A stretch of 64,000 nucleotides of DNA from Bubalus kerabau (taxonomy: Eukaryota > Chordata > Mammalia > Artiodactyla > Bovidae). Under the pieces are notes generated by a model. It did not search any database. It was given only the letters and a program-made list of their open reading frames with translations, and was not told the origin of the DNA. The DNA is taken from NCBI RefSeq assembly GCF_029407905.1, contig NC_073624.1, forward strand, positions 112,406,001-112,470,000. Direction: 5' to 3'. Below, piece after piece: positions 28,801-43,800 of this stretch; within the stretch, counting starts at the first letter, position 1, and the number at the start of each line of letters is the position of its first letter. The translations under genes were made by a program, and so were the position numbers.

Positions 28801-31800
28801 CCCCGCTTCGAATACCCTGGATCAGCCAGGGCTGGACCCCGGCACTGGATGGCATCACTGACTCGATGGACATGAGTTTGAGTGAACTCCAGGAGTTGGT
28901 GATGGACAGGGAGGCCTGGCATGCTGTGATTCATGGGGTCGCAAAGAGTCAAACATGACTGAGCGACTGAACTGAACTGAACTGAAGGCATATTTAATTT
29001 AACAAAGAAAGACTTGAGAGCATACCAAAAGAATTTTAATAGTGTTTGGATAGTGATACAGAAACATTAATAGACACAATCAGGAAATGAGAGATAGCTG
29101 AAGATATCACTCAGTCATACCTCACATTCCAAACCTGTCGTTGTTAGCATGTCAATTGCAGTGAAGTCTGATGGAGTAATCATTTCTGGACCTGAAGGAA
29201 ATAAAGAGGTCCCCAACATTGGTGAAGTGGTATTGATCATGTATAAAATTCATTTGTGACAGACACCATGATCAGAAATTGTATACAGATTATCTCACTT
29301 AATTCTAAGAAGAACCCTGTGAAGTATAGATAATAATATTATTGTCATTTTACAGATAAGGAGACTAAGCTGTAGAGAAGTAAGCTGGTAAGTGTCAAAG
29401 GCAGAATTTGAAATTGGGAATTCTGATTCCAGAGTACTGGCTTTGAGACACCATTCTATAAAATACCTTCACTGCCTTGATGGTGTCAACACATTTGTTT
29501 GAACTGGTAGAAATATCAACAGTATCACTAAAGACTGCTCAGGAGTTACAAATTTTGTTGAATTCTTAAAATACATAGCGAGGTTGATTCATTTCCCAGT
29601 GAATCTCTAGAATGTTTTCCTTGCAAGCAGAAAAGATGATGCTATGGACTAATCAAGACCCCAGTTGAGGATGTGGTAAAGAAGGTGTCCATTGAAAGGG
29701 AAAATATGACGGGTAAACATTCAGAAAATGAAGATCTTGGCATCTGGTCCGAACACTTCATGGCAAATAGATGGAGAAACAATGGAAACAACGAGAGACT
29801 TTATTTGAGGGGGGCTTCAAAATCACTGCAGATGGTAACTGCAGCCATGAAATTAAAAGATGCTTGTTCCTTGGAAGAAAAGCTATGAGCAACCTAGACA
29901 GCATATTCAAAAGCAGAGACATTACTTTGCCAACAAAGGTCCATCTAGTCAAAGCTATGGTTTTTCCAGTAGTCAGGTATGGATGTGAGAGTTGGACTAT
30001 AAAGAAAGCTGAGCGCCAAAGAATTGATGCTTTTGAACTATGGCGTTGGAAAAGGCTTTTGAGAGTCCCCTGGACTGCAAGGAGATCCCACCAGTCAATC
30101 CTAAAGGAAATCAGTCTTGAACATTCATTGGAAGGACTGATGCTGAAGCTGAAACTCCAAAACTTTGGCCACCTGATGCAAAGAACTGACTCATTGGAAA
30201 AGACCCTGATGCTGGGAAAGATTGAAGGCGGGAGGAGAAGGGGACGACAGAGGATGAGATGGTTGGATGGCATCACCAACTCAATGGACATGAGTTTGAG
30301 CAAGCTTCGGGAGTTGGTGGTGGTAAGGGAAGCCTGGCATGCAGTAGTTCATGGGGTTGCAAAGAGTTGGACACGACTGAGCGACTGAACTGAACGGAGA
30401 CATACTTGTAAGATGCCTTCTAAAGTTTTCGTTAGTAATAAAGATGTCTCCAAAATATTCAAAGTCTGAAGGACTGTTGTTTTTTAGTCACTCAAGAGTC
30501 TTCTCCAACACCACAGTTTGAAAACATCAATTCTGCCACACTCAGCCTTCTTAATGGCCCAACTCTCACATCCATACATGACTACTGGAGAAATAATTGC
30601 TTTGACTATATGAATCTTTCTTGGCAAAGCAATGTCTCTGCTTTTTAATATGCTGTCTAGGTTGGTCATAGCTTTTCTTCAAAGGAGCAGTTCAGTTCAG
30701 TCACTCAGTCGTGTCAGACTCTTTGCTACCCCATGGACTGCCGAATGCCAGGCTTCCCTGTCCATCACCAACTTCCAAAGCTATCTTTTAACTTCATGGC
30801 TGCATTCACCATCCTGGAGAAGGAAATGGCAACCCATTCCAGAATTATCGCCTGGAAAATTCCATGGACAGAGGAGGCTTATGGGCTACATTCCATGGGG
30901 TTGCAAAGAGTTGGACACGACTGAGCACACACATACACAGTCACCATCTGCAGTGATTTTGGAGCCCAAGAAAATAGTCTGTCTCTGTTTCCATTGTTTC
31001 TCCATATATTGCCATGAAGTGATGGGACCAAATGCCATGATCCTTGTTTTTTCAATGTTGAGTTTTAAGACATCTTTTTCACTCTCGTCTTTCACCTTCA
31101 TCAAGAGGTTCTTTAATTCCTCTTTGCTTTCTGCCATAAGGGTGGTGTCATCCAAATATCTGAGGTTATTGATAATCTCACAGCAATCTTGATTCCAGCT
31201 TGCGCTTTATCCAGTCCAGTATTTCACATGATGTACTCTGCATATAAGTTAAATAAGCAGGGTGACAATATATAGCTTTGATGAACTCCTTGTGCCAAAA
31301 TGAAGGGCTGAAATTTTGTCTAGCTGTAATTGAAGTATCCATTGTTGATACTATCTGAAATGACCATATTAATTTCCTGTGGCTGCTATAAACAAATTAT
31401 TACAAGTTTAGTGGTTTAAAACATCACCAAATTATTATTTTGTGGTTCTGGAAGTCAGAAGTCCTAAAATCAAGGTATCAGCAATGGCTGTATTCCTTCT
31501 AGAGTCTCTATGGAAGAATTTGTTTCCTTCCTTTTCCAACTATGGATTGCATGAATATATTGATGCATCATGGCCCCTTCCTCCATCTTCGAAACCACAG
31601 AATAATATTTTCAAATCTCAGTCTCTCTCTCTCCCTTCTTCCCCCTTTCCCTTTGTCCTTCCCTGCTAATTTTGACTTCTCACATGCATTATCTCCTCTG
31701 ACTCTGACCATCCTCCTTCTCTTTTATAAGGATCTTTGTGATTACACTGGGCTCACACAGATAATTCAGGAAAACTCCCCATCTCAAAATTCTTAACTTC

Positions 31801-34800
31801 ATCACATCTTTAGCATGCAAGGTCCTATTTTCACAAATTCTGGAGATGACGACATGGACATCTTTGGGCAGCCATTATTCAGTCTACCACAATGACATCA
31901 GAGAATTAAATAAATTTTATAAATAACTTATTTAATATATTCTAACAACATATCATAAAGTAAAATAAAAACTTCTATTGCTTGGTCCTAAAAGCTGGGT
32001 TCATGGTTTATTAGATGTAACTTCTACAGAATATGACATTTTTACAGACTAAAATGGGATTATAGTTCTTGCTTCTTCTGTCTGCCCTCTGATGGATAAA
32101 AATAAGAGAGGCTTATGCAAGCTTCCTGATGGGAGGAACTGGCTGTGGAGAAAGCTGGGTCTTCCTCTGGTGGTTAGGGCCATGCTCAGTAAATCTTTAA
32201 TCCAATTTTCTGCTGATGGGGGAGGCCCCTTAGTTGCTTGGCCTAACGCAGCCCAGTCCTGGAGTCCACAGTCTCTATGGTAGGGCTAATAGCAGCCTCA
32301 TCCAAGAGGATTTATGCCAATATCTACTTCTGCTTCACTGACTACACTAAAGCTTTTGACTGTGTGGATCACAACAAACTGGAAAATTCTTAGAGACGTG
32401 GGAATAAGAGACCACCCTACCTGCCTCCTGAGAAGCCTGTATGCAGGTCAAGAAGCAATAGTTGGAAATGATGGGCTTCCCAGGTGGCGCTAGTGGTAAA
32501 GAACCTGCCCACCAGTGCAGGAGACCTAAGAGATGAGGGTTTAATCCCTGGGTCAGGAAGATCCCCTGGAGGAGAAAATGGCAACTCACTCCAGTATTCT
32601 TCCCTGGGTAGTCCCATGGACAGAAGCCTAGTGGGCTATAGTCCATAGGGTCACAAAGAGTCAAACACAACTGAAGCAGCTTAGCATGTATGGAACAACC
32701 AACTGGTTCACAACTGGGAAAGGAGCACATCAAGCCTGTACACTGTCACCCTGCTTATTTAACTTATATGCAGAGTACATCATGAGAAACACCGGGGTGG
32801 ATGAATCATAAGCTGGAATCAAGATTTCCAGGAGAAAAATCAACAACCTTAGATATGCAGGTGATACTACTTTAATGGAGGAAAGTGAGGGGGAACTAAA
32901 GAGCCTCTTGATGAAGGTGAAAGAGGAGTGTGAAAAAGCTGGCCTAAAATTTAACACTCAGAAAACGAAGATCATGGCATCTGGTCCCCTCACTTCATGG
33001 CAAATAGATGGAGAAACGTGGGAAGTTGGCAGATTTTATTTTCCTGGGCTCCAAAGTCACTGCAGATGGTGAGTGCAGCCATAAAATTAAAAGACACTTG
33101 CTCCTTGGAAGAAAAGCTATGACAAACCTAGACAGCATACTCAAAAGCAGAGTTATCACTTTGCTGACCAAGTCCATTTAGTCAAAGCTATGGTTTTTCC
33201 AGGAGTCATGGATGGATGTGAGAGTTGGACCATATAGAAGGCTGAATGCCGAAAAATTGATGCTTTTGCAATGTGGTATTGGAGAAGACCCTTGAGAGTC
33301 CCTTGGACATCAAACCAGTCCATCCTAAAGGAAATCAACCCTGAATATTCATTGGAAGGACTGATGCTGAAGCTGAAGCTCCAACATTTTGGCCACCTGA
33401 TGCGAAGAACTCAATCACTGGAAAAGACCCTGATGCTGGGCAAGACTGAAGGCAGGAGAAGAGGGCGACAGAGGATGAGATGGTTGGATGGCATCACCAA
33501 CTCAATGAACATGAGTTTGAGCAAGCTTCAGGAGATGGTGAAGGACAGGGAAACCTGGTGGGTTGCAGTCCATGGGGTCACAAAGAGTTGGACACAACTG
33601 AGAGGCTGAACAACAACAAATTCTAGGCAAAAATGCGAGGGGCATTCTCATTATCTATCCTAACTGAAATGGGACAGAGGCAGACCAGATGCAGAAACCA
33701 TTCTGAAAATGTGGCTCGTTGATACAGTAAACAGTTACTTAGTGAAACACAAGTGACTGCTGGGCTCCCCAGTAGGTTGGGTATAACTAACACCAGCAGC
33801 TGTTTAAGTGTGCCAAGATCCAAATTACATAATGCTAAGTTTAATGTCTAAAATTACAAGACTTATAAACATGGGTAGAGATGGCTTACCTGGTGAAATT
33901 AATGCTGGTTCTGTGGGAATCAGAGGTATGCCTACAAAGAAACAAAGATACTCTTCTTTAATCTGTTTTGCTTAAAGTGAGGCCCAGACAGTTCATATAA
34001 GAATGTTCATATAAGGAAAATGTTTTGGGAGAGAGGATGCAAGAGGAAAGTTAGAAGAAAAATTTGCATAGTTTTAATGTTGGAGAAGACTCTTGAGAGT
34101 CCCTCGGACTGCAAGGAAGTCCAACCAGTCCATCCTAAAGGAGATCAGTCCTGGGTATTCATTGGAAGAACTGATGCTAAAGCTGAAACTCCAATACTTT
34201 GGCTACCTCATGCAAAGAGTTGACTCATTGGAAAACACTCTGATGCTAGGAGGGATTGGGGGCAGGAGGAGAAAGGGATGACAGAGGATGAGATGGCTGG
34301 ATGGCATCACTAACTCGATGGACATGAGTTTGAGTGAACTCTGGGAGTTGGTGATGGACAGGGAGGCCTGGCGTGCTGTGATTCATGGGGTCGCAAAGAG
34401 TCGGACACGACTGAGCGACTGAACCAAACCGAACTGAAAAGTAACTCAGAACCAAAAAACTAAAACCCACTTTGAAAAAGACAATGAAGGAGAATCTTAT
34501 GAAGGTTTATTGTTTGTCTAAAATGTCTGTTTTTATAGTTACTTGCCACTGTATAAATATATTCATGTATTTTACACTTCAGAATAAGTTAAGTAAGATT
34601 CATACTTACAGTCTTCTGGATAAACACATTTGAGAGTGACTTCATCAAGGATCATATGTTTAGGGCAGTAGGGAAAGCATCCTTCAATCCTTCACATGAA
34701 AAAAATTAAAGAAAAAAATTTAATATAACAATATATGGCATTTAATATATGCAATTAAGATACAGTTTTCCTAAAATTCTTCTATTTGCCTTGTCAAACA

Positions 34801-37800
34801 CTAAGGATTGCTCCATTTGCTATTATTCCATCATACCTCATTGTATGAAACCAAAAGTTAGTGGATAATAATGAAGTATTCATGATTGAGGCAGAATTTG
34901 AACACAGAACATTCAAAACATACACTTAAATTTGGCACACACCAAGGCCACATTCTATAAATTACTGGAAATGAAGAAGAATCCTTTATTGTGATTTTAC
35001 TCTATGTTCATCATACCGTTATTTTCCTACACTCCCTCACATATAAGAAGATAAGACACGCTATTTGAATATTCATAAGGATGTTGGTAGAACCAAATCA
35101 GAATGTTCAGTGGCTGTCTCTGCCTATTATTAAGCCCTAAAGTCATTGGAAAGTAATTAGAAATCTCTGGGTGGCAGACATGGAGTCGGGACATGGTTGC
35201 TCTTGGAGGACTGGGAGGGGAATGGCAGAGGCTACAGTTCTCTCAAGAGCCTCAGGGCCTGTGTCTGAAATAGCAGCAGTGCTCAGAGAAGGGGTGGTTG
35301 CATATGAGCCTAAGGAGATTGAATTTCAAGCTCCGAAACATCTGGTCTTTTATGTGGCACATTGCACTTTCAAGAATCCCAAATTTCAAGAAGAATGGAT
35401 TTGGGCATCATCAGCCCAAAACACATGAGGCCATCCTGAAATGCTACTGCTCTAAGGAAATGAAGCCAAGATGATGACTGAGACTACATCTTCCTTTTCG
35501 TTCAGTTGGGTCTCAGAGTCCAATTTATTTTGATTCAAAAGAAATATACCCTTCAAGTACAGCCAGTTCTTAGACTCACACATACTAGAGAGAATTAACA
35601 TACTTACGGTTTTTAAAAGGCTTGCTTGTCTGCCTCTCAAATACACCAGCAGGCTATAATACTATTTTTAATATTTTACTTATTTAAATAAATTTTTTTT
35701 GGCTATGCAGCATATGGAATCTTAGTTACTTGACCAGAGATTGAACTGGCGCACTCTGCATTGAAAGTGGAATTTTAACCACTGGACAGCCAGGAAGATC
35801 TCTCAGTAATTGTAAAATATTTCCAATTGCCTTAACTATAAAGTAAAAGTTTGGACCCAAATACTCACAACCTCTTTCCAATTCAGTGTGGATATGAACT
35901 AACTTGATACTCTGGGCACGTGTTGCCACCAGAGGGCACTTGTTCATGGAAGGAAATCGAACCCAAGAAAAGCTAACTTCTCTTTTAACAGGAGACTGCG
36001 TGGTTGCCTCTTGAATACTTCCTTTACAAATTTTTTAAAGAAATACTTACAGCTTAGCTTATGAGACCAATTATTTATTTCATAAAATGAACTTAAATAA
36101 TAAAACTTTAACCAGTATATGATATTCTTATCCTACTCTAAACTTTGTCAAGCACATAAGAAAAAGCTACTAAATTACTGAAAATATTAGGGACAGTTGG
36201 CTATCCTCAAATTAAATAAACACCACTTTTTTATGCAACTCAATTATTTTGCAATTGCTTTATGCAAGTCAAAACCACAGCTATTCTTTTTAAAATATCT
36301 TCCCAAACCCAGTAACTTGTTCCTTTAAAATGTCTTCATGGTTGCACACAGCAGGGTTCCCTTTACTCTGTCATACAACTGGTAATTTAGTCAACTTCTG
36401 ACTGATAAACATGCCTCAGATGCAAAACAGTTCTTATAATAGGTATATTATGTAATAGGAATAACTCTACTTACATATGGGCTCTATGGTATGCTAGTTG
36501 GCATCTTTTATGAAACTTCTCATTTCCACTAGATATTTTTATTTTCAACACTTGCTATGTGCCAGAAACTGAAATCCTCTAGAACCAGCGTGGTGGTGGG
36601 GACTTGGAGGGGGTGTGCAGGGCAATGCTGACATGCCACCCCAGTACCTGAGCCTCCTCTCAGGACAGCAAGGACCAGGAGCAGCCACAGTGAGGTGCCT
36701 CAGCCAGGAAAAGGGGAGCAGTAGAAAGGAAACAGTCATGAAGACAGAGATGAGAATTGGCTTGGCAGGGATGAAGTTTCATCCTGAGTCTCTGCTCCAT
36801 GCTCTAATCACACCAAAACATAAACTCCGGGGGATCTACAGACCAAACAGTGGAAGCACTGAAGATCTGGGTTCAACCACCCTGGAGACTGTGTATGCCA
36901 CAGGAAACAAACTAGCCTAATGCCATTTCAAGTATAGCTCCATTTCCTTCCCAGTTCCAGGCTGCTCTTGTCCGCCTCTCTTTCTCCCTTCCTCCCCAGC
37001 ACTCCCCAGCATGCCCTCCTCCCTATGAAGGCCCTGTTATCTCCTGGCCTCCTGATGGCTCCCAGAGGAGACAGGAAATAGGTTTGTGAATGTGAAGGGT
37101 CCAAGTGAGTGGTGACGGCTTCTTTTCAGAAAGAACTGGTTGTTTTCATTTTTAAGAAAATAAACAAAAGTAACCTAGACAGCATATTAAAAAGCAGAGA
37201 TACTACTTTGCCAACAAAGGTCCGTCTAATCAAGGCTATGGTTTTTCCAGTGGTCATGTATGGATGTGCGAGTTGGACTGTGAAGAAAGCTGAGCACTGA
37301 AGAATGATGCTTTTGAACTGTGGTGTTGGAGAAGACTCTTGAGCATCACTTGGACTGCAAGGAGATCCAACCAGTCCATCCTAAAGGAGACCAGTCCTGG
37401 GTGTTCATTGGAAGGACTGATGTTGAAGCTGAAACTCCAATGCTTTGGCCACCTGATGTGAAGAGCTGACTCATTTGAAAAGATCTTGATGCTGGGAAAG
37501 ATGGAAGGTGGGAGGAGAAGGGGACGACAGAGGACGAGATGGTTGGATGGCATCACCAACTCAATGGACATGAGTTTGAGTACACTCCGGGAGTTGGTGA
37601 TGGACAGGGAGGCCTGGCGTGCTGCAGCGCATGGGGTTGCAAAGAGTCGGACACGACTGAGCGACAGAACTGAAGTGATCATTTCCTTCCCTCTGTTCCC
37701 GTAGCACATGTTGCCCGTCAGGATGTCAGTGTTCAAACTCTGGCTCAGCTGCCTGAAAGCTGTGTGGTCTGAGGCAAGCTGCTTAACTTCCCCGTGCCTT

Positions 37801-40800
37801 GGTTTGTTTTCTCTTCTGACAACGGGAACAATGAGATTACCCATTTGTAGCACTTAGCACAGTGAGCGTCATGTTATACATAAACACTTCAGTGTGCTGC
37901 GCTTGTGGCATGTATCCCTCTGGTCCTCTTTTCCCTGTGCGGTCAGTTATCTGTTGGTGTTCCTGTCTTCCTCCTAAAGACTTTGAGCTCTTTGAAATAG
38001 GGACTGCATCTCACTTATTCATATGCCAGAACCTTCTGTAGTACCAGTATTAGTTGTAGAGCAGAAGCTCATAAATAACTAATGGAATATGTTTCATTTA
38101 AAAATATTCCCTCCTACTACTGCTGCATGTCTCTGTCCTCCTTTACAACAAAACTGCTTTAAAAAAAAAAAAAAAAGCTGTTACACTATCAATCTCCATT
38201 TTGCCTCTTCCTGTTCTCCAGATTACCAAATCCAAAGAATAATTTTCAGTCTCAAGTTTAAAATCCTTGAAACCAAATTCCTGACTTTTCCTCTAAACCT
38301 CTCCTCCTAATATCTTCCTTATCTCAGTAGCTGGCAACTCAGTCCTTCCATTAAATTGAATCATTTGAGTTTGTTGATATTTGAGCAGATTTGACCACAA
38401 AAATGGCAATTTCATATGATTCTGAAATCAATGAAATGCCGAGACCTGACCTGGAGCCCTTACCTCCTCTTTCTCTCGTGTGCCACATGCACACGTGTGT
38501 GCTCAGTCACTTCAGTCATGTCCAAATCTTCACGACCCTATATACTGTAGCCCACCAGGCTCCTCTGTCCATGGGATGCTCCAGGCAAGAATACTGGAGT
38601 GCATTTCCATGCCTTCCTCCAGGGGATCATCCCAACCCAGGGATCGAACCCATGCCTCCTGTACTGCAAGTGGATTCTTAACCGCTGAGCCACTGAGGGA
38701 GCCTCTTTCTCTCATAATTGATGTTAAATCTCTCAGCATCCCTATGGCCTTAACTTCAAAATGCAGGCAGAATCTGTTCACTCCCCGTAAGCTCCAGGGC
38801 TGCCACCCAGTGACATTCCCTTCATGTCCTGCCTGTGTCACTGCCCACTTCTGCCCTCGTTCTTCCCCTCCCCCGAAGCCAGCGCAAGGGCCAGTGTAAG
38901 CCTGGGAAAGGACCAAGGCCACTCCTCTGCCCCGAAGTACACCAGGCATTACTCAGAGAAAAAGACAAAGTCCTCACGACAGGCTACAAGGCCCTGTGTG
39001 ACTTCCAGCCACTTTTTCTGGTTTCTTCTCCTATGTCTCTCAGTTTTGTTCACTTTGCCCCAATTAACTAGCCTCCGTGCTCATCCTCAAACACACCAGA
39101 CGTATTCCCACCCTGGACCTTTATACTTCTCTCAGGTTGAAAGGGTTTTTCCCCAGACACCCACATGGCTAGTTCCCTCACTTCCTTCACATCTCTTACT
39201 AGATCTTGCCTTGTCAACCTGTTCTTCCCTGACCACCCTATATTAATGAGCAAACACGCATATCTGTTTTGTGCTCCCTTTTCCTTCCTTTATTTTTGTC
39301 CATTATAAATCCATCTAAACAAAAGTTCACATTATATATGTACATTTTAATTTTTTATTCTTTGCCTCAGTGCAGCAAAATGTTTAAGCTAAAGAAAGGT
39401 AAGTACTTTGTTCAATACTGTATCCCAGCAGCTACAAGAATTGCTGGCATAGAGCAGACTCTCAATAACTACTGCTTGAATAAAACGAAACAAATTCATG
39501 AATGAGTAACTAGAATAAATTACTCTTGAGAATTTTTTTTAGCTAAAAAAATAATCACTGGGAACAGAATCTGCTAATGCTAGAATCTGTTCATTAGTGG
39601 TTAAACGTGACTTACGGTGGAAGAAATTTACACGCGAGAGCTTCAGGGTCACTGCAGGTTTTAAAACAGGGAGTGGCACAAGGTTCGTATTTCCATTCAC
39701 ACATCCTCCTGTAGGGCACTGCTGCCTGGATTTCTGGGGAAAAAATGAAGTTCAGATTGTGTATATTTTTAATGGGCAGCTTGGAATGCAGTGATTTATA
39801 ACAGTAAACCCTTTAGGGTTTGAAACTTTTTTGATTGAAAAGACGGGGCGGCAGAGGTTGGGGGCGGGGGGAGGAAACGGCATAACTGCTTGGTGATCAA
39901 AGCATTTCATGCTCAGGTCGAACATCAAAATCTTAGTTCTTCTTCCAAATATTTAAAAAAGCAAGAGGTAGGAGGAGACTAAGGACAATTCTAAATCACC
40001 TTCCTTTATTTATGTTTTGCTGGTGTTCAGTGATCTACGTATCATGATAATAGCACACACTTGTTTAGAATTTAAGTTTTTGTAAAATAGCTTTTTGTCC
40101 ATTATTCTATTTTATCCTTGCAACAACCCTGTTTTGTGAATATTATCTCCATTTTATAAATGAGGGAATTGAGGCTAACAGGAGCCAAGTGACATGCTAA
40201 ATTCAATTAGGAAAATGGCAAGACCAAAGACATATTGCCTGACATGAAGCTTAAGGAGAACACTCCATCTTTGTTCTTCTCATAGAATTTAACTCATTGC
40301 ACATGGTAAGTATTATCTGATGACATAAATGAATGAATTGATTTGAATAATACATGCTCGTAGTTACAAAACTTCCCTTAATGGAAGCTTTTTCTCCTGC
40401 AAACTCAGCTAATACTTTCCCCTTCCCCTGTCACAGAGCAGTCCTTCTGCAGCAGTCCAAGATTATCTCTGAAGAAGAGAGCTCTGTAAGGCAGAAAGTT
40501 CAGGAACACAGGTTATGTTACTTGGACTTAAGATATGGAATTTAATTCCAAGGTATGAGAAGGAAAATGAGGCTTTCTGGAAGGCACTTAAGCATCTCAA
40601 TATTAAAATAATAGTTAAGCCTGGGTTCCTAGAATCATGGATCATAAAAGAGGATTGGTTCCAAGACTAGAATAAACCAGAGTGTCTCCTAAGTTCGGGA
40701 AGCCCACAAAGATGAGTTTCTGAGATTCGGATGATGCCATTGACTGCAGTTGTCCAAAGCTCAGGTAAGGGCACTGGGTCTGGTTATGATGGAGTGGATT

Positions 40801-43800
40801 TGAGTAATGGAGGGGAAATAGAGGCTCGCAAAATTCAACTTTTAATTAAACTCAAGTAAAACTATCACACTTACTCTACAGAATATTGTATATACATGTC
40901 AGTGACTCTTTCTCATGAGACCAGGAACCCCATTCAATAGGCAAAAATTTGAAGCTCAGTTTGAAGTTTCTTGAAACTTTCTTGAAAAAATTTGAAGCTC
41001 AGTTTAAATTTGGACTTCACTGGTGGCTCAGATGGTAAAGCATCTGTCTACAATGCAGGAGACCTGGGTTCCATCCCTGGGTCGGGAAGATTCCTTTGAG
41101 AAGGAAATGGCAACCCACTCCAGTACTCTGGCTAGAAAATCCCATAGATGGAGGAGCCTGGTGCAGGGTCACAAAGAGTCAGACACAACTGAGCGACTTC
41201 ACTTTCACTTTGAACTTTCTAACATCCAAACAAATTTATAGAAATTTAACCACAACAAAAAAAGCAAATGATTGGCTTTCTTAGAAATGACTTAGAAAAG
41301 TTGATTAAAATGAAAAAATTTGGGAGACTCAAGGCAAATATTGAGCTCTTAGGGTTTGAAAATAAAGCATGACTTTTAAACACTGGGTGAGGCAGTGAGG
41401 ATTCCTCTCTGAAATTTAGAAAATTCAATAGTTTAGAACTGCAAGGATCTCTAGAAATAAGACGGGGATTCTGCTGAACCAGAAAAATCTAGAGGTCAGT
41501 ACAATTGGACTCCAAAGTATTCAAAGAACACATTCAAAGCATTCAAAGTATTTGAAGTATTCAAAGAGATAAACACATCATCTTTGTCATAAAGAATCAG
41601 ACTAAGTGAGAAGTTGCCTTCTATGAAAGAAAAAGTAGATACAAAACTCTACAAGAAGACATGGGTAAGCTCTATTTCCAAAGCTCAGACAGTACTGAAA
41701 GTAAAAATTGAGGCAATCCTAAAAAATAATGTCATTTAAGGCTATTCTAAACAATTTATTACATTAACTTATGTAACAAAATAACCCTATAAAGTAGGTA
41801 TTATTTCTTCCATGAGACAGACGTGTAAACTTAAGGATAGGGAGGCCAAGAAACTCATTAAGGTCATACAACTAATTATACACATTAAAATAATTTTTAA
41901 GTTAAAAATCTAATATATTTTCTGTCACTCCTTAAATTATCTACTTAATATATGGACATCTCAGGACACATACCTTCCACACTGAAGCTACTTAAGTGTT
42001 TAAATTCTTCAGAATCATCATATTTTGATGCTTTGGCACTAGAATCTGTCAATATGATGAAAAAGCCTTTCTTGCTGTATAACTCAAAAGCGCTGTACCC
42101 AGGAATCCAGAGGTCCTGATGGTGAAAAAATGTAGCTCTCCGATGAAAGGCTGAATTCGCTTCCCACAGTTTCAAACTAAGAGTGTCGTCATCGTGGACA
42201 CAGAGAAAGTAGTTGGGCCTTTCGGCAGATTCCAAGGAAATGAGTGCCAATGCTGGAAAACAGAGCAGTCTGTTTGACAACTCCCCGAGTTCTCTGGAGA
42301 AGCTGGATCATCAGCACTGGCATTGTAAAATTCATGTATAAGGTGGACAAAAACAGAACCATGCAACTGTCATGAATAGTTAATGCCATTCTCAAAGATT
42401 TTAGGAATGAATTACAGATCTCTAAAGGAAAAAAAATTATATTTTCATGCAATGCATTAGAGTGACAGCTCTAAAAATATCAGTCTTTCACAAGTTCTGT
42501 GTTTTAAAATAATTGATCATGTTCGTGGAGGAAGAAAAAAAAATAAAGAAATGTCAACCTAGGACCCCAGAATGTACAACTCTATACAAATAGTTGAATA
42601 ATTAATTGGACATACATTTGCACTTGCAAGCTTTAGCATTTTCAAATGTACAAAATCTACAAATGGCTAAATTGGATGATAGAAAAGAAAAAGAAATAGA
42701 GAAACAGATCAATTTAGACATGTCACTGCATTTCAATATCACTGAATTCTTAATGAGCAAATGTTCTTTCAAGTGATTTTACTGCATTAAGAAATGACTG
42801 TTTGCTCAACCTTATTGTCTTATTTCCCTAGAGATGATCAAAAAGCTAATGAACAACTACAAAGCATTTGAGCAGTGTCATGCTTTTTTGTTATGTGCTT
42901 TAAAAGTTTCCCCTATATCTGTAAAACCCATGGTTAATTGGTTTAATTGAGCTCTTAGATTTAATTTCTTAGGCATTAATTTCTTTAGGTCTTACTTAAT
43001 TTGACCTAAGGATTTTTCTATTAAAAACATTAATTATTTTAAGTTACACAATAAAGAGCTCTCTCAAGTCCAATAAATGATTCAAAAAGCATTCATTGTG
43101 TCCTAAAATATACAAACCCTTCTATTGAGCACTGGAATATAAAAGAAGAATTTAAAAATTATAAAAGAAAAAATATATAATGCATACATGAAAACTTAGA
43201 CTGTGATAGGTGTTTTCATAGATTAAAAGAAATAAAGGAGCTCTTTTTACAAGAATAGAGCAATTTATTTTAACTGGAAAATCAGGAGAGTTCTCTAAAT
43301 TAGTAAAAGTTAGGTCAGATTCATTCATTCAATAAATATTTCGTATGTTTATAGAACACACCATGCATGGTTCTAAGCAGGGTTAGAATAGTAACAATGT
43401 ACCCTGAACATCACGCATCAGAAAGAGACACAGATCATCAGTTAGAATAGATGCCAAGTGGATACAACCAGTGTAAATCTACAGGGGCAAGCCAGTAAAT
43501 GTGGACCCAGGTACCAAGACAGACAAGGCCACATAAGGATAACAGTCTGTCTCAATGACTGTCTAGACTTTGATTTATGCTCTTAATTTAACTTCCTTGA
43601 TATTAAATTATGACTTTTTTCTTTAATCTGGCATTAAAACCTTTCACATGTTAATTATCAGCAGACTATTTTAAAAATAGTCAAAAGTTTCAAATTAAAT
43701 CCTGTGACCAATAGAATGAAAACTGAAGCTGTGCTTTACCAAGGGCCAAAAACCCAACCAAACAATTACAATTCTAATTGCATCTATATATATGCCAATA

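Larger units (their letters stand above)
27361..28984 (+). mobile_element. Second BovB 3' fragment, split by solo LTR
   Basis: The BovB tail in two pieces, 27361-27552 and 28845-28984, separated by the LTR. The whole is bounded by AAGGCAT at 27354-27360 and 28985-28991. A 22-bp internal direct repeat (GATGGCAGAGGATGAGATGG-CT unit) is present at about 27508-27550. Confidence 0.9.
30493..31293 (-). mobile_element. BovB fragment with nested insertions
   Basis: Antisense BovB RT/C-terminal region (KLNIEKTRIMAFGPITSW). The 3' tail is missing at the left edge. Two later insertions, at about 30688-30778 and 30815-30945, interrupt it. Confidence 0.88.

Noticed and set aside
39840..39885. G-rich stretch near exon 8 as a G-quadruplex
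   Set aside because: Only three clear G runs of at least four are visible, and the spacing to a fourth is poor. It is not supported without computation.
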